NCBI GenBank assembly: GCA_020634235.1
Contig: JACKCB010000001.1
Location: 1,488,001 to 1,552,000 of the forward strand
Length of the DNA: 64,000 bases
Direction: 5' to 3'
Source of the DNA: Ardenticatenaceae bacterium
Lineage (GTDB): Bacteria; Chloroflexota; Anaerolineae; Promineifilales; Promineifilaceae
Shown here: positions 16,308-25,858 of the stretch, in pieces
Layout of the letters: each line of letters opens with the position of its first letter
Position numbering within the stretch: position 1 is the stretch's first letter
The notes under the pieces: generated by a model
Database searches by the model: none
Told to the model about the DNA's origin: nothing
The model's input: only the letters and a program-made list of their open reading frames with translations
Position numbers and translations under genes: made by a program

Positions 16308-18128
16308 ATGAAGCCGTTACAATTGGATGAGCATGCGCCCTGGAAGGAACGCTTCCGCGCCCCACAAGTTTTGTCGGCGCGCCTGGCCCGCCGCAACCCC
16401 GGCCGGGGCCTGGCCCTGAGCAATCTGTCTGGCCTGTACCAGCTTTACCGCTGGGACCCGGCCAGCAACGCCCTGAGCCAGTTGACCCACCGGCCGGATG
16501 GCACCCTGTCCCACTATTTCGCCCCGGATGGTCGTTATGTCTACTACCTGGACGACCACCAGGGGAATGAAATCGGCCACATGGTGCGCATTCCCTACGA
16601 AGGCGGCCCGGAGGAGGACCTGACGCCGGACCTGCCCCCCTTCTCCCCGGCCGGGTTTGCCCTCAGCCTGGGTGGGAACGCCCTCGGTTTCATGGCCGGC
16701 ACCCCGGCCGGGTTCCACCTGTACTATTTGCCCCTGGATGAGGCGTCCCGGCCGGGAACGGCACGCCTGCTCTATCACAGCCCGCGGCTCCTCTTTGGCC
16801 CCACCCTGTCCTACAACGGCGAGATCGCCGTGCTGGCCTCTACCGAACGCACGGGGCGGCCCGACTTTGCCCTGGTGGCCATCGACACGACCACCGGCGA
16901 GCAGTTAGGCGAACTGTGGGATGGCGAGGGCAACAGCCTCACCCCAATCATGTTCTCGCCCCGGCCGGGGGACATGCGCCTGCTGGCCCGCAGCAACCGC
17001 ACCGGCCAGGAACAGCTCCTGTTGTGGCATCCGCGCACGGGCGAACGAACCGACCTGATCTTTGAGGGTCTCACCGCCTCGGCAACCGCCGCCGACTGGT
17101 CCGACGATGGCCGGCGCATTCTTTTTTACACCTTCGAGCAGGCGGTGCAGCAGATGTATGTGTATGACCTGGTGGCGGCGACGCTGACCCGGCTGAACCA
17201 CCCGGCCGGGGCAATTAGTGCGCCCTACTTTGCCCCCGGGGGCGAGATTATGGCCCACCTGCAAGATGCCACCCAGAATACGCGGCTGGTGGCCCTGGAT
17301 GAGCGTACAGGTGAACAGAAGCGCGTGGTGCTGCAAGCGTCACAGGCCCCTCCCGGCCGGGCGTGGCAGAGCATCACCTTCCCCGCCGTCGACGGCCAGG
17401 CGATTCACGGTTGGCTGGCCCTGCCCGAAGGTTCCGGCCCCTTCCCCACCATCATCGACATGATTGGCGGACCCGGCGGCGTACAGGGCAACACCTTCTC
17501 CCCCCAGGCCCAGGCCTGGCTAGACCACGGCTTTGCCTGGCTGTCCGTTAACTATCGCGGCTGCGCCACCTTTGGCCGCGAATTCGAAACCAAAATCTAC
17601 GGTGACGTAGGGCATTGGGAAGTAGAGGATATCGTGGCCGCCCGCGCCTGGCTGGTGGCGCAAGGCCACGCCATCCCCAACCAGGTACTGCTCACCGGCT
17701 GGTCCTATGGTGGCTACCTGACCCTGATGTCCCTGAGCAAATATCCCGACCTGTGGGCCGGTGGCATGGCCGGCATTGCCATTGCCGATTGGCGCGTGCA
17801 ATATGAAGACTCGGCCGAAATGCTGCGCGGCTTTCAGGTGGCCCTGCTAGGGGGCACACCCGAAAGCGCGCCAGAGCAGTATGCGGCCAGTTCGCCCATC
17901 ACCTTTGCCGCGCAGGTGCAGGCGCCGCTCATCGTCATCCAGGGGCGCAATGACTCGCGCACGCCGGCCCGACCCATGGTATTGTATGAGGAGAAGATGC
18001 GCGCGCTGGGCAAAGACATCACCGTCCACTGGTTTGAGACGGGGCATCTGGGTGGCTTTGCCGATGCCGAACTGGGTATTGCCCACCAGGAGCATTTCCT
18101 GCGGTTCGCCTATCGCGTTTTGGGTTAA
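16308..18128 (+). CDS. S9 family (prolyl oligopeptidase-type) serine peptidase
   Basis: Acylaminoacyl-peptidase/dipeptidyl-peptidase-type enzyme, 606 residues, with no signal peptide and so probably cytoplasmic. I use ATG 16308, preceded by GGAGGAGGACCC. The N-terminal half is a WD40-like beta-propeller with repeating blades (RYVYYLDDHQGNEI, MRLLARSNRTGQEQLLLW). The C-terminal alpha/beta-hydrolase has the nucleophile elbow GWSYGGYLTLM, the acid in GRNDSRTPARP and the catalytic His in FETGHLGGF. It is the third gene of the amidase-phosphotransferase-peptidase run, 46 bp after the phosphotransferase gene. Confidence 0.93.
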   Translation: MKPLQLDEHAPWKERFRAPQVLSARLARRNPGRGLALSNLSGLYQLYRWDPASNALSQLTHRPDGTLSHYFAPDGRYVYYLDDHQGNEIGHMVRIPYEGGPEEDLTPDLPPFSPAGFALSLGGNALGFMAGTPAGFHLYYLPLDEASRPGTARLLYHSPRLLFGPTLSYNGEIAVLASTERTGRPDFALVAIDTTTGEQLGELWDGEGNSLTPIMFSPRPGDMRLLARSNRTGQEQLLLWHPRTGERTDLIFEGLTASATAADWSDDGRRILFYTFEQAVQQMYVYDLVAATLTRLNHPAGAISAPYFAPGGEIMAHLQDATQNTRLVALDERTGEQKRVVLQASQAPPGRAWQSITFPAVDGQAIHGWLALPEGSGPFPTIIDMIGGPGGVQGNTFSPQAQAWLDHGFAWLSVNYRGCATFGREFETKIYGDVGHWEVEDIVAARAWLVAQGHAIPNQVLLTGWSYGGYLTLMSLSKYPDLWAGGMAGIAIADWRVQYEDSAEMLRGFQVALLGGTPESAPEQYAASSPITFAAQVQAPLIVIQGRNDSRTPARPMVLYEEKMRALGKDITVHWFETGHLGGFADAELGIAHQEHFLRFAYRVLG

Positions 18129-18313
18129 GGCGAGACCCGTCCCGGAAGCGCCAGCGCATTTGCGGCTGATTGCCTGGTGATGGTGATCTGGCGCGGGCGG
18201 TGCTTTGACGCCTTCTTTGTGCCTCCCCGGATGGGTATCGTGCGCAGGTCTGGATATTGCTGCTGCTTTTGCTGGCCTATGCCGGCGTGTGCCAGGTCAT
18301 TGGTGGGGTTCTG

Positions 18314-21300
18314 ATGGGCACGCTTCAGGCACAAGAGATTCTCGATTTTCTTCCTGACGCCGTTATCCTCGTCGATCGGGCCGGGCAGATCCGGTATCTG
18401 AACGGGCAGGCTGTGGCGCTTTTTGGCTACACGGCGGCTGAGGTTGTGGGGCAGCCGGTGGAGGTGCTGCTGCCCACCCGTTTTCAGTCCGGCCACGCGC
18501 ATCTGCGGCAAAACTACGTTGATAATCCGTACTTCCGGGTTAGCGGTGAGAAATTTAACCTGTGGGGGCGCTGCCGCGATGGGCGGGAGTTTGTAGCCGA
18601 TATTCGTCTGCGCCCGCTAGGGGAGCTGGTCATCTGTGTTATTCATGACATCACCGATCGTAAGCGAGCCGAGGAGGCACTGCATCTGAGCGAGGCGCGT
18701 TACCGCGCCCTGTTTGAGCAGGCCAATGACGCCATTCTTGTCAGCAACGCTCGTGGCCAGATTGTGGATGTGAACCAACGAGCGGCGGACTTGCTGGGGT
18801 ATACGCAGGAGGAGTTGTTGCAGCAGTCGCTGGCCGATCTGTACGCACCGGATGTGCCCTACTTGTTGGATATCTTGGGCGAGCCTTATGAAACGGTGTA
18901 CCTACACCGGAGCGGTGCGCGTGTCCTGGTGGAGGTTAACCTGGCCCGACTAACCGGCAATGGGGATGCCCTGACTTTGGCGGTGGTCCGCGATATTACC
19001 CGGCGCAAGGAGGTGGAGGAGGCACTGCGTGAGAGTGAGGAGCGCCTGCGGCGTTTGGTAGACCATTCGCCCATCCCCATCCTGGTGACGAATATGGCGC
19101 TGGAGGTAACCTATCTTAATGCCCGCTTTACGGCGCTCTTTGGCTACCGGCTGGCGGATCTGCCAACGCTGACCGCCTGGTGTTTGCTGGCTTTCCCGGA
19201 CGCGGCGTATCGCCAGCAGGTAGAGGCGCGTTGGGCGGAGGTGCTGCCCGGCCGGGGAGAAAACCCGCCCCACCCATCCTTGCAGGAGCTGCAGGTGGTG
19301 TGCCGCGATGGCATCACGCGGGTGGTGGCCCTCAGCCTGATCAACATCGGCAACCGCCTGCTGCTGACCGGGTATGACCTGACCGACTGGAAACAGGTGG
19401 AGCTGGCGCAGCGGCGTTATGCGCGCCAATTGGAGGTGCTCCAGCAGGTGGGGCTGGAACTGGCGGCACAGTTGGAGCCGGATATGCTGCTCCAGTTCAT
19501 TGTGCAGCACGCCATTGACCTGCTGGATGCGGATGCGGGTGGGCTGTACCTGTACCGGCCGGAGGAAGACGTTATCGAGTGGGTAACCCTGCTGGGTATG
19601 AACCTGGCCCCGGCCGGGGCCAGGTTGAAGAAAGGGGAAGGGATCTCCGGCAAAGTTTGGGAGCTGCGTGAACCTATTATCGTCCATGATTACCAGCAGT
19701 GGGCCAACAAGGCTGCCATCTTTGATGGCCTGGAGTGGGCCTCTGTGTTGGCCGTTCCCATCCACTGGGGCGACTCCTTTCTCGGCGTCATCGACGTATT
19801 GGCCAATACCACGCATGCCTTCAGCGCAGAAGACGCCCGCCTCCTCTCCCTCTTTGCCACCCAGGCCGCTGTTGCCCTGGAAAATGCGCGCCTCTTCCAG
19901 GCCCAGCACGAAGCCCGCCTGCAAGCCGAAACCCTGGCCGAAGTGAGCCTCTCCCTCACCACCCACACCGATCCTTCCGACGTGCTGGATGACATCTTGC
20001 AGCAGTCCCGCCGCATTATCGCCTACAACTCGGCCAATATCGCCCTGCTAGAAGAGGACCAACTGCACATCGTGCGCTGGGTTGGCTATGAAGCGTATGA
20101 TGCCCGAGGATTGTCTGACCTCATCTACCAGCCCCTAACCGTAGCGCCTCTGGCCATCAGGGCCATGAACAGTGGCCTGCCCGTTTTGGTAGAAGACGTG
20201 CGCAAAGATCCCGACTGGGTGCGGCACCCGACAACCCAATGGGTGCGCTCATTCCTGTGTGTGCCCATTTATTTGCACGACCGCGTGGTGGGCTTTTTGC
20301 GCTTTGAAGGGGAGCACGTGGACCAGTTTTCGCTGGCCGATGCCCAGCGTTTGCAGCCGCTGGTAAATGCCGCGGCGATTACCCTGAGCAATACGCAGCT
20401 GCTTCTGGAAATGCAGCAGCGCAATCGTGAGTTGTTTACCCTGTACCGTATCTCGGAGATCATGCTCACCGCGCCCTCGCTGGAAGAGGCGTTTCAGGCG
20501 ATTGTGGAAGAGATTAGCCTGGTGACTGATTTTCGCCCGGTGGCCATTGAGGAATATGACGAACTGCACCAGACGATGATCTTGCGTGGCTCTACGGGGA
20601 TGGCGGGCGGCGAAACGTCCCCGGCGGCGGAGTATGCGGCTTACCAGGCTTACCGGGCGCTGTCGATGGCGGTGGCGCGCAGCGGTGAACCGCTGCTGGT
20701 GTCTGATCTGGCAACCCGGCCGGGGCCGGACCACGAACAACTGCGCCAATTACAGGTACGCACCTACGTCTGTGTGCCCATGTGGAGCAATCAGAAAGTC
20801 ATTGGCACGCTTAGCCTGGCCTCTGCGACCGAAAAGACGGTTGAAGACCAGTTCATGAACTGGATTACCAGCGCCGCCAACTACATCGCCGCGTTTATTG
20901 CCCGCAAAAAGGTTGAAGACGCCATGTTGGAGGCCCAGAAGCTGGAGAGCCTGGGCGTGCTGGCCAGCGGCGTTGCTCATGACTTCAATAACCTGCTGGC
21001 CGGCATCCTGGCCGAAAGCGCGCTGGCGCTTAATAAACTGGACTTCTTGAGTCCGGCGCGCCAGAACCTGGCCCACGTGGTGCAAACGACCCGGCGCGCG
21101 GCCGACCTGACAGGCCAACTGCTAGCATACTCCGGCCGGGGCCACCTGCAAATGCGCCTGCTAGACCTGAACGCACTGGTGCAGGAGAATTTGACCTTGC
21201 TGCAAACCAGCGTACCCCGCAGCGTAACCCTGAATACCCAGCTCATGCCCAACCTGCCGCCCGTAAAGGCGGACATGGGGCAGATGCAGCAGGTGATCAT

Positions 21301-22123
21301 GAACCTGATCATCAATGCCGCCGAAGCGTATGAAGGGCAGCCGGGCACCGTCTGGCTGCGTACCGGGACCATTATCGTGGATGCCAAATACCAAACCAGC
21401 CGGGTGCTGGGGCAAGGGCTGCCCCCCGGCCGGTACGTCAGCCTGGTGGTGGAAGACAAGGCTAAGGGGATGACCGAAGATGTGTTGGCCCGCATCTTCG
21501 ACCCCTTCTTCACGACCAAATTCACCGGCCGGGGGCTGGGGTTGGCTGCCGTGCTGGGCGTGATTCGGGGGCACAGCGGGGATATCAACGTGGTGAGCCA
21601 GGTAGGGCAGGGCACAACGTTCCAGGTGCTGCTGCCGGCAGCCCGGCAGGTGCCCGTAGCCCGGCCGGTGCCCGCTGCCCGGCAGGAGCCAACCGCCGGG
21701 GCGCTGCCGCCGGTGACCGCCATGCCAACCCCGGAACGCCCCAGGGCCAGCACCATCCTGCTGGTGGACGACGAGCTGGTGCTGCGGGAGGCCTTGAGCG
21801 AACTGCTGGAGGTGCATGGCTTCACTGTGCTGCTGGCTGAAAACGGCCTGCAAGGGCTGGCAGTTTACGACGAGTACAAGGCGGATATCGACCTGATTTT
21901 GCTGGATATGACGATGCCGGTGATGTCCGGCCGGGAAACGTTGGCGGCCTTAAAGCAGCGCGGCGCGCGTACGCCGGTCCTGCTGCTGTCTGGCTATGAT
22001 CCGCACGAGATGGAGCTGCCCGTTGAAGGCATCGCCCCGGCCGGGTTTCTGCGCAAACCGTTTGAGCTGAACGTTTTGCTGGCCACCATCCGCCAGGTGC
22101 TGGACGCCGGCGGCGGCATCTAG
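18314..22123 (+). CDS. Multi-PAS/GAF hybrid histidine kinase with receiver domain
   Basis: Soluble two-component sensor, 1269 residues from ATG 18314 (GGTGGGG upstream). In order: three PAS domains (about 1-120, 125-245, 250-370; for example ILDFLPDAVILVDRAGQIRY), three GAF domains (about 390-870), HisKA with the phospho-accepting His in SGVAHDFNNLLAG (near 890), HATPase_c, and a C-terminal receiver. The receiver is complete: the acidic pair VDDE, the phosphorylated Asp in ILLDMTMPVMSG and the Lys in LRKPF. In the ATPase domain the N box (NLIINAAEAYEG) and G2 box (GRGLGLAAVLG) are recognisable. The G1 box reads VEDKAKGM where D-x-G-x-G is expected. No transmembrane segment is seen. No partner response regulator is adjacent. 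Confidence 0.93.
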   Translation: MGTLQAQEILDFLPDAVILVDRAGQIRYLNGQAVALFGYTAAEVVGQPVEVLLPTRFQSGHAHLRQNYVDNPYFRVSGEKFNLWGRCRDGREFVADIRLRPLGELVICVIHDITDRKRAEEALHLSEARYRALFEQANDAILVSNARGQIVDVNQRAADLLGYTQEELLQQSLADLYAPDVPYLLDILGEPYETVYLHRSGARVLVEVNLARLTGNGDALTLAVVRDITRRKEVEEALRESEERLRRLVDHSPIPILVTNMALEVTYLNARFTALFGYRLADLPTLTAWCLLAFPDAAYRQQVEARWAEVLPGRGENPPHPSLQELQVVCRDGITRVVALSLINIGNRLLLTGYDLTDWKQVELAQRRYARQLEVLQQVGLELAAQLEPDMLLQFIVQHAIDLLDADAGGLYLYRPEEDVIEWVTLLGMNLAPAGARLKKGEGISGKVWELREPIIVHDYQQWANKAAIFDGLEWASVLAVPIHWGDSFLGVIDVLANTTHAFSAEDARLLSLFATQAAVALENARLFQAQHEARLQAETLAEVSLSLTTHTDPSDVLDDILQQSRRIIAYNSANIALLEEDQLHIVRWVGYEAYDARGLSDLIYQPLTVAPLAIRAMNSGLPVLVEDVRKDPDWVRHPTTQWVRSFLCVPIYLHDRVVGFLRFEGEHVDQFSLADAQRLQPLVNAAAITLSNTQLLLEMQQRNRELFTLYRISEIMLTAPSLEEAFQAIVEEISLVTDFRPVAIEEYDELHQTMILRGSTGMAGGETSPAAEYAAYQAYRALSMAVARSGEPLLVSDLATRPGPDHEQLRQLQVRTYVCVPMWSNQKVIGTLSLASATEKTVEDQFMNWITSAANYIAAFIARKKVEDAMLEAQKLESLGVLASGVAHDFNNLLAGILAESALALNKLDFLSPARQNLAHVVQTTRRAADLTGQLLAYSGRGHLQMRLLDLNALVQENLTLLQTSVPRSVTLNTQLMPNLPPVKADMGQMQQVIMNLIINAAEAYEGQPGTVWLRTGTIIVDAKYQTSRVLGQGLPPGRYVSLVVEDKAKGMTEDVLARIFDPFFTTKFTGRGLGLAAVLGVIRGHSGDINVVSQVGQGTTFQVLLPAARQVPVARPVPAARQEPTAGALPPVTAMPTPERPRASTILLVDDELVLREALSELLEVHGFTVLLAENGLQGLAVYDEYKADIDLILLDMTMPVMSGRETLAALKQRGARTPVLLLSGYDPHEMELPVEGIAPAGFLRKPFELNVLLATIRQVLDAGGGI

Positions 22124-22144
22124 CCGCCAGCCCTGGCTAGCGGG

Positions 22145-22822
22145 TCAGGGCAGTACACACGCCGACTGGGGCAGGCCCAGGTTTTCGCCATCTGTCCCCG
22201 GCCGGAAGAGGGCAATGCGGTCGATGCTAAAGCCATAGGAGCGCGCCGACAGCTCCAGCACATGATCCCCCGTCCCCAAATATTCATAGATGGCATCTGC
22301 CCCGCCGTTAATATCGAAGGCGGTTCGCCAGGTCCATTCCCCGCGCAGCGAAGAGAACACCTTAATCCACGGGCCGCCATCCATGCGCGCCCAGACGTCA
22401 TTCTCCTCGGAGGGGTTGGGGAAGTCGTGGTAATTGTGAAGGCGCAGCAGGTAGCTGCCCGCCTGGGTCAGGCGCACCGGGTAGCGCAGAATGGCCACGC
22501 CGGGTATGCCGAATAGATTGGGACCGCGCCAGGTGTAGTAGCTGTTGCCGGTGTAGCCTGGCACGGCGCGCTCCACCATCCAGGCTTCCAGGGGCGGGTT
22601 GGCTTCCACTTCCATCACCACAATGCCGTTTTGCTCCACGAAGAGGCAGTTGAGGGGCACGCCCTGGCGGGCGATGGTGGGCAGGTAGTAGAGGCTGGCC
22701 CCGGCCGGGGCGGTGATGCTGTTTCCCGGCCGGGCGGCCTGGGCGCGTGACCAGCCAAGAGCGAACAAGCCAATCAGCAGAATCAAGAGGGACAGTCCAG
22801 TTATTTTGTTTCTAAGACGCAT
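22145..22822 (-). CDS. Secreted protein of unknown function
   Basis: Not recognised as a family. The start is ATG 22822, preceded by AAGGAAAAGGAGTCT; an upstream extension has no ribosome site. The 225-residue product has a clear signal peptide (RNKITGLSLLILLIGLFALGW, cleavage near SRAQA-ARPG). The mature domain is beta-rich, with YLLRLHNYHDFPNPSEENDVWARMDGG and GTGDHVLELSARSYGFSIDRIALF. That pattern resembles carbohydrate-binding or jelly-roll modules attached to extracellular proteins. It ends convergently 21 bp from the hybrid kinase gene. Confidence 0.75.
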   Translation of the reverse strand: MRLRNKITGLSLLILLIGLFALGWSRAQAARPGNSITAPAGASLYYLPTIARQGVPLNCLFVEQNGIVVMEVEANPPLEAWMVERAVPGYTGNSYYTWRGPNLFGIPGVAILRYPVRLTQAGSYLLRLHNYHDFPNPSEENDVWARMDGGPWIKVFSSLRGEWTWRTAFDINGGADAIYEYLGTGDHVLELSARSYGFSIDRIALFRPGTDGENLGLPQSACVLP

Positions 22823-22951
22823 AGACTCCTTTTCCTTAGGTCCGGATGGGTGATGACCAGCCAGGCCTGACGGCGAAGCGCGGCTCGTTTTAGTAACGCG
22901 CTTCAACAGTTGACGCGGACCAATTGCGCCCGGTCCAGAAGGGATGGCCGC

Positions 22952-23779
22952 TTAGTCGCAGGGTGGCGGCGGGGTGAAGGAGAGCAGCAGCTCGTTGTTC
23001 TCTTCGTTGCTTTCGGCCAGGGCGTTGTCGGGGTCAATTTCGATTTGTACCCCAGCCGCCGGCCCGGTGCTGAAGTTGATGGTGGCCTGGGCGCTGCCCC
23101 CGGCCGGGATGCCCGCCACAGTGGTTCGTTCGCCATTGATACGCACCGCGAAAGGCCCGGCATCGCCGCTGCCCACATTGTTGATCATGGCGTTTACCGT
23201 GCCCGGCCCGCCCCAGGGGCAGTCGCCGGTGTAATCGATCCAGTAGTAAGCCACGGTCAGGTCGGGCAGGCCCCCGCTCTCTGGCGCAGGTGTGTCGCAG
23301 GGCGGCGGCGGGGTGAAGACAATCATGTAGCTGTTATTGTTTTCGTTGCTCTCCGCGACTTCGTTCCCGCTGTCGGCCAGGGCATTGATGCTGCCCACTG
23401 GCCCGCTGTCGAAGGTGACCGTGGCGTTGGCGGTGCCCCCGGCCGGGATGCCCGGCACACGGGCCACACTGCCGTTAATGGTCACGTCGAAGGCCCCGGC
23501 CGGGCCATTACCCACGTTATTCACCACGATCGTAATTTCGCCCGGCCCGCCCCAGGGGCAGTCACCGGTGTAGTTGACCACGTAATAGGCAATGGTCAGG
23601 TCGGGGGTGCCGCCGGGGATGGGCGTGGCCTCGTCGCCGGTGTTGATTTGGGGCAGGTAGTTGGCCGAAGTGGGGGTGAGGTTGTTCTCCCCGGCCGGGG
23701 AAGCTAAGCCGCAGCCGGCCAGCAGCAGCAGCGTCAGCAGCGCCGCGCCCAGGCTGAGAATGCGCACGAATTGGGACAT
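22952..23779 (-). CDS. Lipoprotein with two tandem CARDB-like domains
   Basis: Surface or periplasm-facing lipoprotein, 275 residues. ATG 23779 follows AGGAGGTCCAAC. The N-terminus is a lipoprotein signal (GAALLTLLLLAGCG, Cys near 22). Two near-identical repeats of about 100 residues follow. Each runs from PDLT(I/V)AYY to FTPPPPCD and contains the block YTGDCPWGGPG, a conserved GIPAGG and a terminal AESNExNN motif. This is the pattern of CARDB (cell-adhesion-related) Ig-like modules, and the paired cysteines may form disulfides. Recent internal duplication is likely. Confidence 0.85.
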   Translation of the reverse strand: MSQFVRILSLGAALLTLLLLAGCGLASPAGENNLTPTSANYLPQINTGDEATPIPGGTPDLTIAYYVVNYTGDCPWGGPGEITIVVNNVGNGPAGAFDVTINGSVARVPGIPAGGTANATVTFDSGPVGSINALADSGNEVAESNENNNSYMIVFTPPPPCDTPAPESGGLPDLTVAYYWIDYTGDCPWGGPGTVNAMINNVGSGDAGPFAVRINGERTTVAGIPAGGSAQATINFSTGPAAGVQIEIDPDNALAESNEENNELLLSFTPPPPCD

Positions 23780-23911
23780 GTTGGACCTCCTGCAAGAGAC
23801 TATGAATGGTGAGGGATGGCTTGCCAAAGCTCATTCCTCACGTGGCGCGCTCCGGGCCGGGACCGCAGATGGCCCGACGGTTACCAGTTTAACCGTGTCT
23901 GGCGGTTCGGG

Positions 23912-24814
23912 CTAGCGGGTGTCGTCGCCGCGCCCCGGCCGGGTGGCCAGCATGAGCGGGGCGCGCAGCACACCCCGCAGGGGGTAGCGCAGCAAGGCCA
24001 GCAGCCGCAAGCGGGCAACCAGCAGTTCGATGGCTGCCTGCTCTTGCTCGCTCCTGGCCAGGGCCGCTTCAACGGCGGCGACAGCTTCGGCCATCGCCTG
24101 CTCATGCGCTGTTTGCAGGGCTGCCACCTGGGCAATGACCTGGGCTGTTGCCGCCGCGGTTAGCTGGGCGGCCAACTCGTCGGGCGTGGCGGCAGGCGGT
24201 AGGGAGCGGTCTCTGGCCGGCGCGACCAGTCCCTGGGTGGCCAGCAGTCGCCATGCTTGCAGGCGGTAGCCCAGCTTCTCCAGGGTATTGGCCACCGCTG
24301 TTTCCAGGATGGGGCTAAGCCCGGCCGGGTCATCGCGGCTGGTGGCCATCACCGACTGGGCGGTCACGGCGCTGCGCACGGCGTCGATCAGCGCCTCTAG
24401 CAGCGCCCGAACGCGCCGCTCGCCCTCGGCGTCGATCTGCCGGGCGGCGGTCAGCGGGTCGGCCAGCACCAGCGCCAGTTCGGCCCACAGGTAGAAGCGG
24501 GCATTTTCGCGGTCGGTGAGGAAGAGGCCCCGGCCGGAGGTGGGATGGAGCGGCAGGGTAATGGGATGCAGGCTGAGGCGGATGACACGGGTGAGGTTGT
24601 TCAGGTAGTAGCTTTCCCCGGCCGGGTAGGGGGTGGTGCCCTTGCGGCGCAGCAGGCTCATCCGGCCGTCGCCGGTCACGACGTGCAGCTCGCCCGGCGG
24701 CACAGTGATTGCGCGGCCCAGGAACTCGCCGCGCGCCGCCTTCCCGGCCGGGGTCCAGGCGGCGACAGCAGCGCTTAGTTGGGCCAGGGTGTCGCGGGCC
24801 AGGGGAGCGGTCAT
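23912..24814 (-). CDS. Uncharacterised protein, possibly divergent SPFH/band-7-like
   Basis: Not confidently recognised. ATG 24814 overlaps the stop of a 31-codon ORF (ATGA) and follows AGAGGCGACCA, so I prefer it to the long upstream extension. The 300 residues contain a beta-rich N-terminal part. A helical middle (RFYLWAELALVLADPLTAAR, ILETAVANTLEKLGYRLQAW) resembles the order of an SPFH domain. An Ala/Gln-rich coiled coil (about 215-265) and a basic, hydrophobic tail (LRLLALLRYPLRGVLRAPLM) follow. The SPFH comparison is only a pattern impression. The C-terminus may be an amphipathic membrane anchor. Confidence 0.6.
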   Translation of the reverse strand: MTAPLARDTLAQLSAAVAAWTPAGKAARGEFLGRAITVPPGELHVVTGDGRMSLLRRKGTTPYPAGESYYLNNLTRVIRLSLHPITLPLHPTSGRGLFLTDRENARFYLWAELALVLADPLTAARQIDAEGERRVRALLEALIDAVRSAVTAQSVMATSRDDPAGLSPILETAVANTLEKLGYRLQAWRLLATQGLVAPARDRSLPPAATPDELAAQLTAAATAQVIAQVAALQTAHEQAMAEAVAAVEAALARSEQEQAAIELLVARLRLLALLRYPLRGVLRAPLMLATRPGRGDDTR

Positions 24815-24906
24815 TGGTCGCCTCTGGTGCCGGGCGGCAGGTGGCTGGGTGGCCCGGCTTGCATCACGGTTACGTGGGTTACGGGGAAGGTGTCGGGCAT
24901 TGCCAT
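24811..24906 (-). CDS. Possible 31-residue coupled small ORF
   Basis: Starts ATG 24906 (or 24900) after CCAGGGAG and encodes MAMPDTFPVTHVTVMQAGPP..., 31 residues. Its TGA overlaps the ATG of the next gene. No family is recognised. Its position, ribosome site and ATGA junction suggest either a translated leader that couples expression or the annotated remnant of an alternative start. The evidence for a functional peptide is slight. Confidence 0.3.
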   Translation of the reverse strand: MAMPDTFPVTHVTVMQAGPPSHLPPGTRGDQ

Positions 24907-24915
24907 CTCCCTGGT

Positions 24916-25764
24916 TTATTTGTAGGCCACTACGCCAAAGGCTCCCGGCCGGGGGAGTACCCGCCGGAAGCCAACCTCTTGCAGCCGGCGCGTCACGCCG
25001 CGGGTTACGCTGCTGCCAGAACGGCTGCGCGGATCGCCCACGTAATGGAACAGCCGTCCCCGCGGTGTGAGCACGCGCCACAGTTCGGCGTAGAAATCGG
25101 CGGCGTACAGGTCGCCGGCCAGGCTGAAGGTAGGCGGGTCGTGGATGATGCGGCTGAAACTGCCCTCATCCAGGGTGGCTACCACATCGTAGGCGTCGCC
25201 AATGAGGCGGCTGATGTTGGGGCTGGTGAACAGTGCCTGGGACCAGGGATTTAGCCGGCACACTTCTACGACGGTGGGGTCCAGCTCAATGGTGACGACT
25301 TCGGTGGCGGTGCGGGCGGCCTGAATAGCGGTGTAGCCCAGCCCCATGGTGGTGTCTAGCACCCGGCCGGTGAGCGGCTGGATGCTCTTGATTTTGTTTA
25401 GCGTGTCTTCGTGCGGGTCTACGTCTTTGATGCGGTGCATGGGAAAGCCGGCCACCAGCATGGTGGGCGCTTTGGCGGTGGGCATCAGGCTGTAGGCACG
25501 GTTTAGCGTCTCGGAAAAGAACTGGATTTTGCGCGGTGTGTTGGCCTGGATCACGTAGCAGGCGTTTTCGTGGTCGCAAATGCTGGCCACATCATCCCAG
25601 GGCAAGCGCTGGCCATCGGGCAGCAAGACGTGGTCGTGGGCCAGGCTGACTTCGGCCTGGCTGAGGTTGAGGTCCAGAGAGAGGGGGAGGGTGGTGGGCG
25701 CTCCCGGCCGGGCTGCCAGCAGCGGGCGGGCCTGAAAATGGGAGAGCACAATCAGGTGGGTCAT
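24916..25764 (-). CDS. SAM-dependent methyltransferase-fold protein
   Basis: Class I Rossmann methyltransferase, 282 residues from ATG 25764 (MTHLIVLSHF). The first about 110 residues form a separate beta-rich domain. The SAM-binding motif I is VLDTTMGLGYTAIQAA (near 145), followed by the acidic VVTIELDPTVVEV of motif II, IGDAYDVV, and the catalytic-region IIHDPPTFSLAG. A HYVGDPRSRSGSSV motif precedes the C-terminal strand. The DPPT motif resembles N-methyltransferases acting on planar NH2 groups, but the substrate is unknown. It is 10 bp upstream of a small ORF on the same strand. Confidence 0.82.
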   Translation of the reverse strand: MTHLIVLSHFQARPLLAARPGAPTTLPLSLDLNLSQAEVSLAHDHVLLPDGQRLPWDDVASICDHENACYVIQANTPRKIQFFSETLNRAYSLMPTAKAPTMLVAGFPMHRIKDVDPHEDTLNKIKSIQPLTGRVLDTTMGLGYTAIQAARTATEVVTIELDPTVVEVCRLNPWSQALFTSPNISRLIGDAYDVVATLDEGSFSRIIHDPPTFSLAGDLYAADFYAELWRVLTPRGRLFHYVGDPRSRSGSSVTRGVTRRLQEVGFRRVLPRPGAFGVVAYK

Positions 25765-25858
25765 GGTCAGCCAATGGTGCAATACGCCTGGGTGGCGGCC
25801 TGCCACACCAGGTAGTCTACAGGCACGGGGATGCCGGCGGCCAGGCTGCCGCAGTGGC

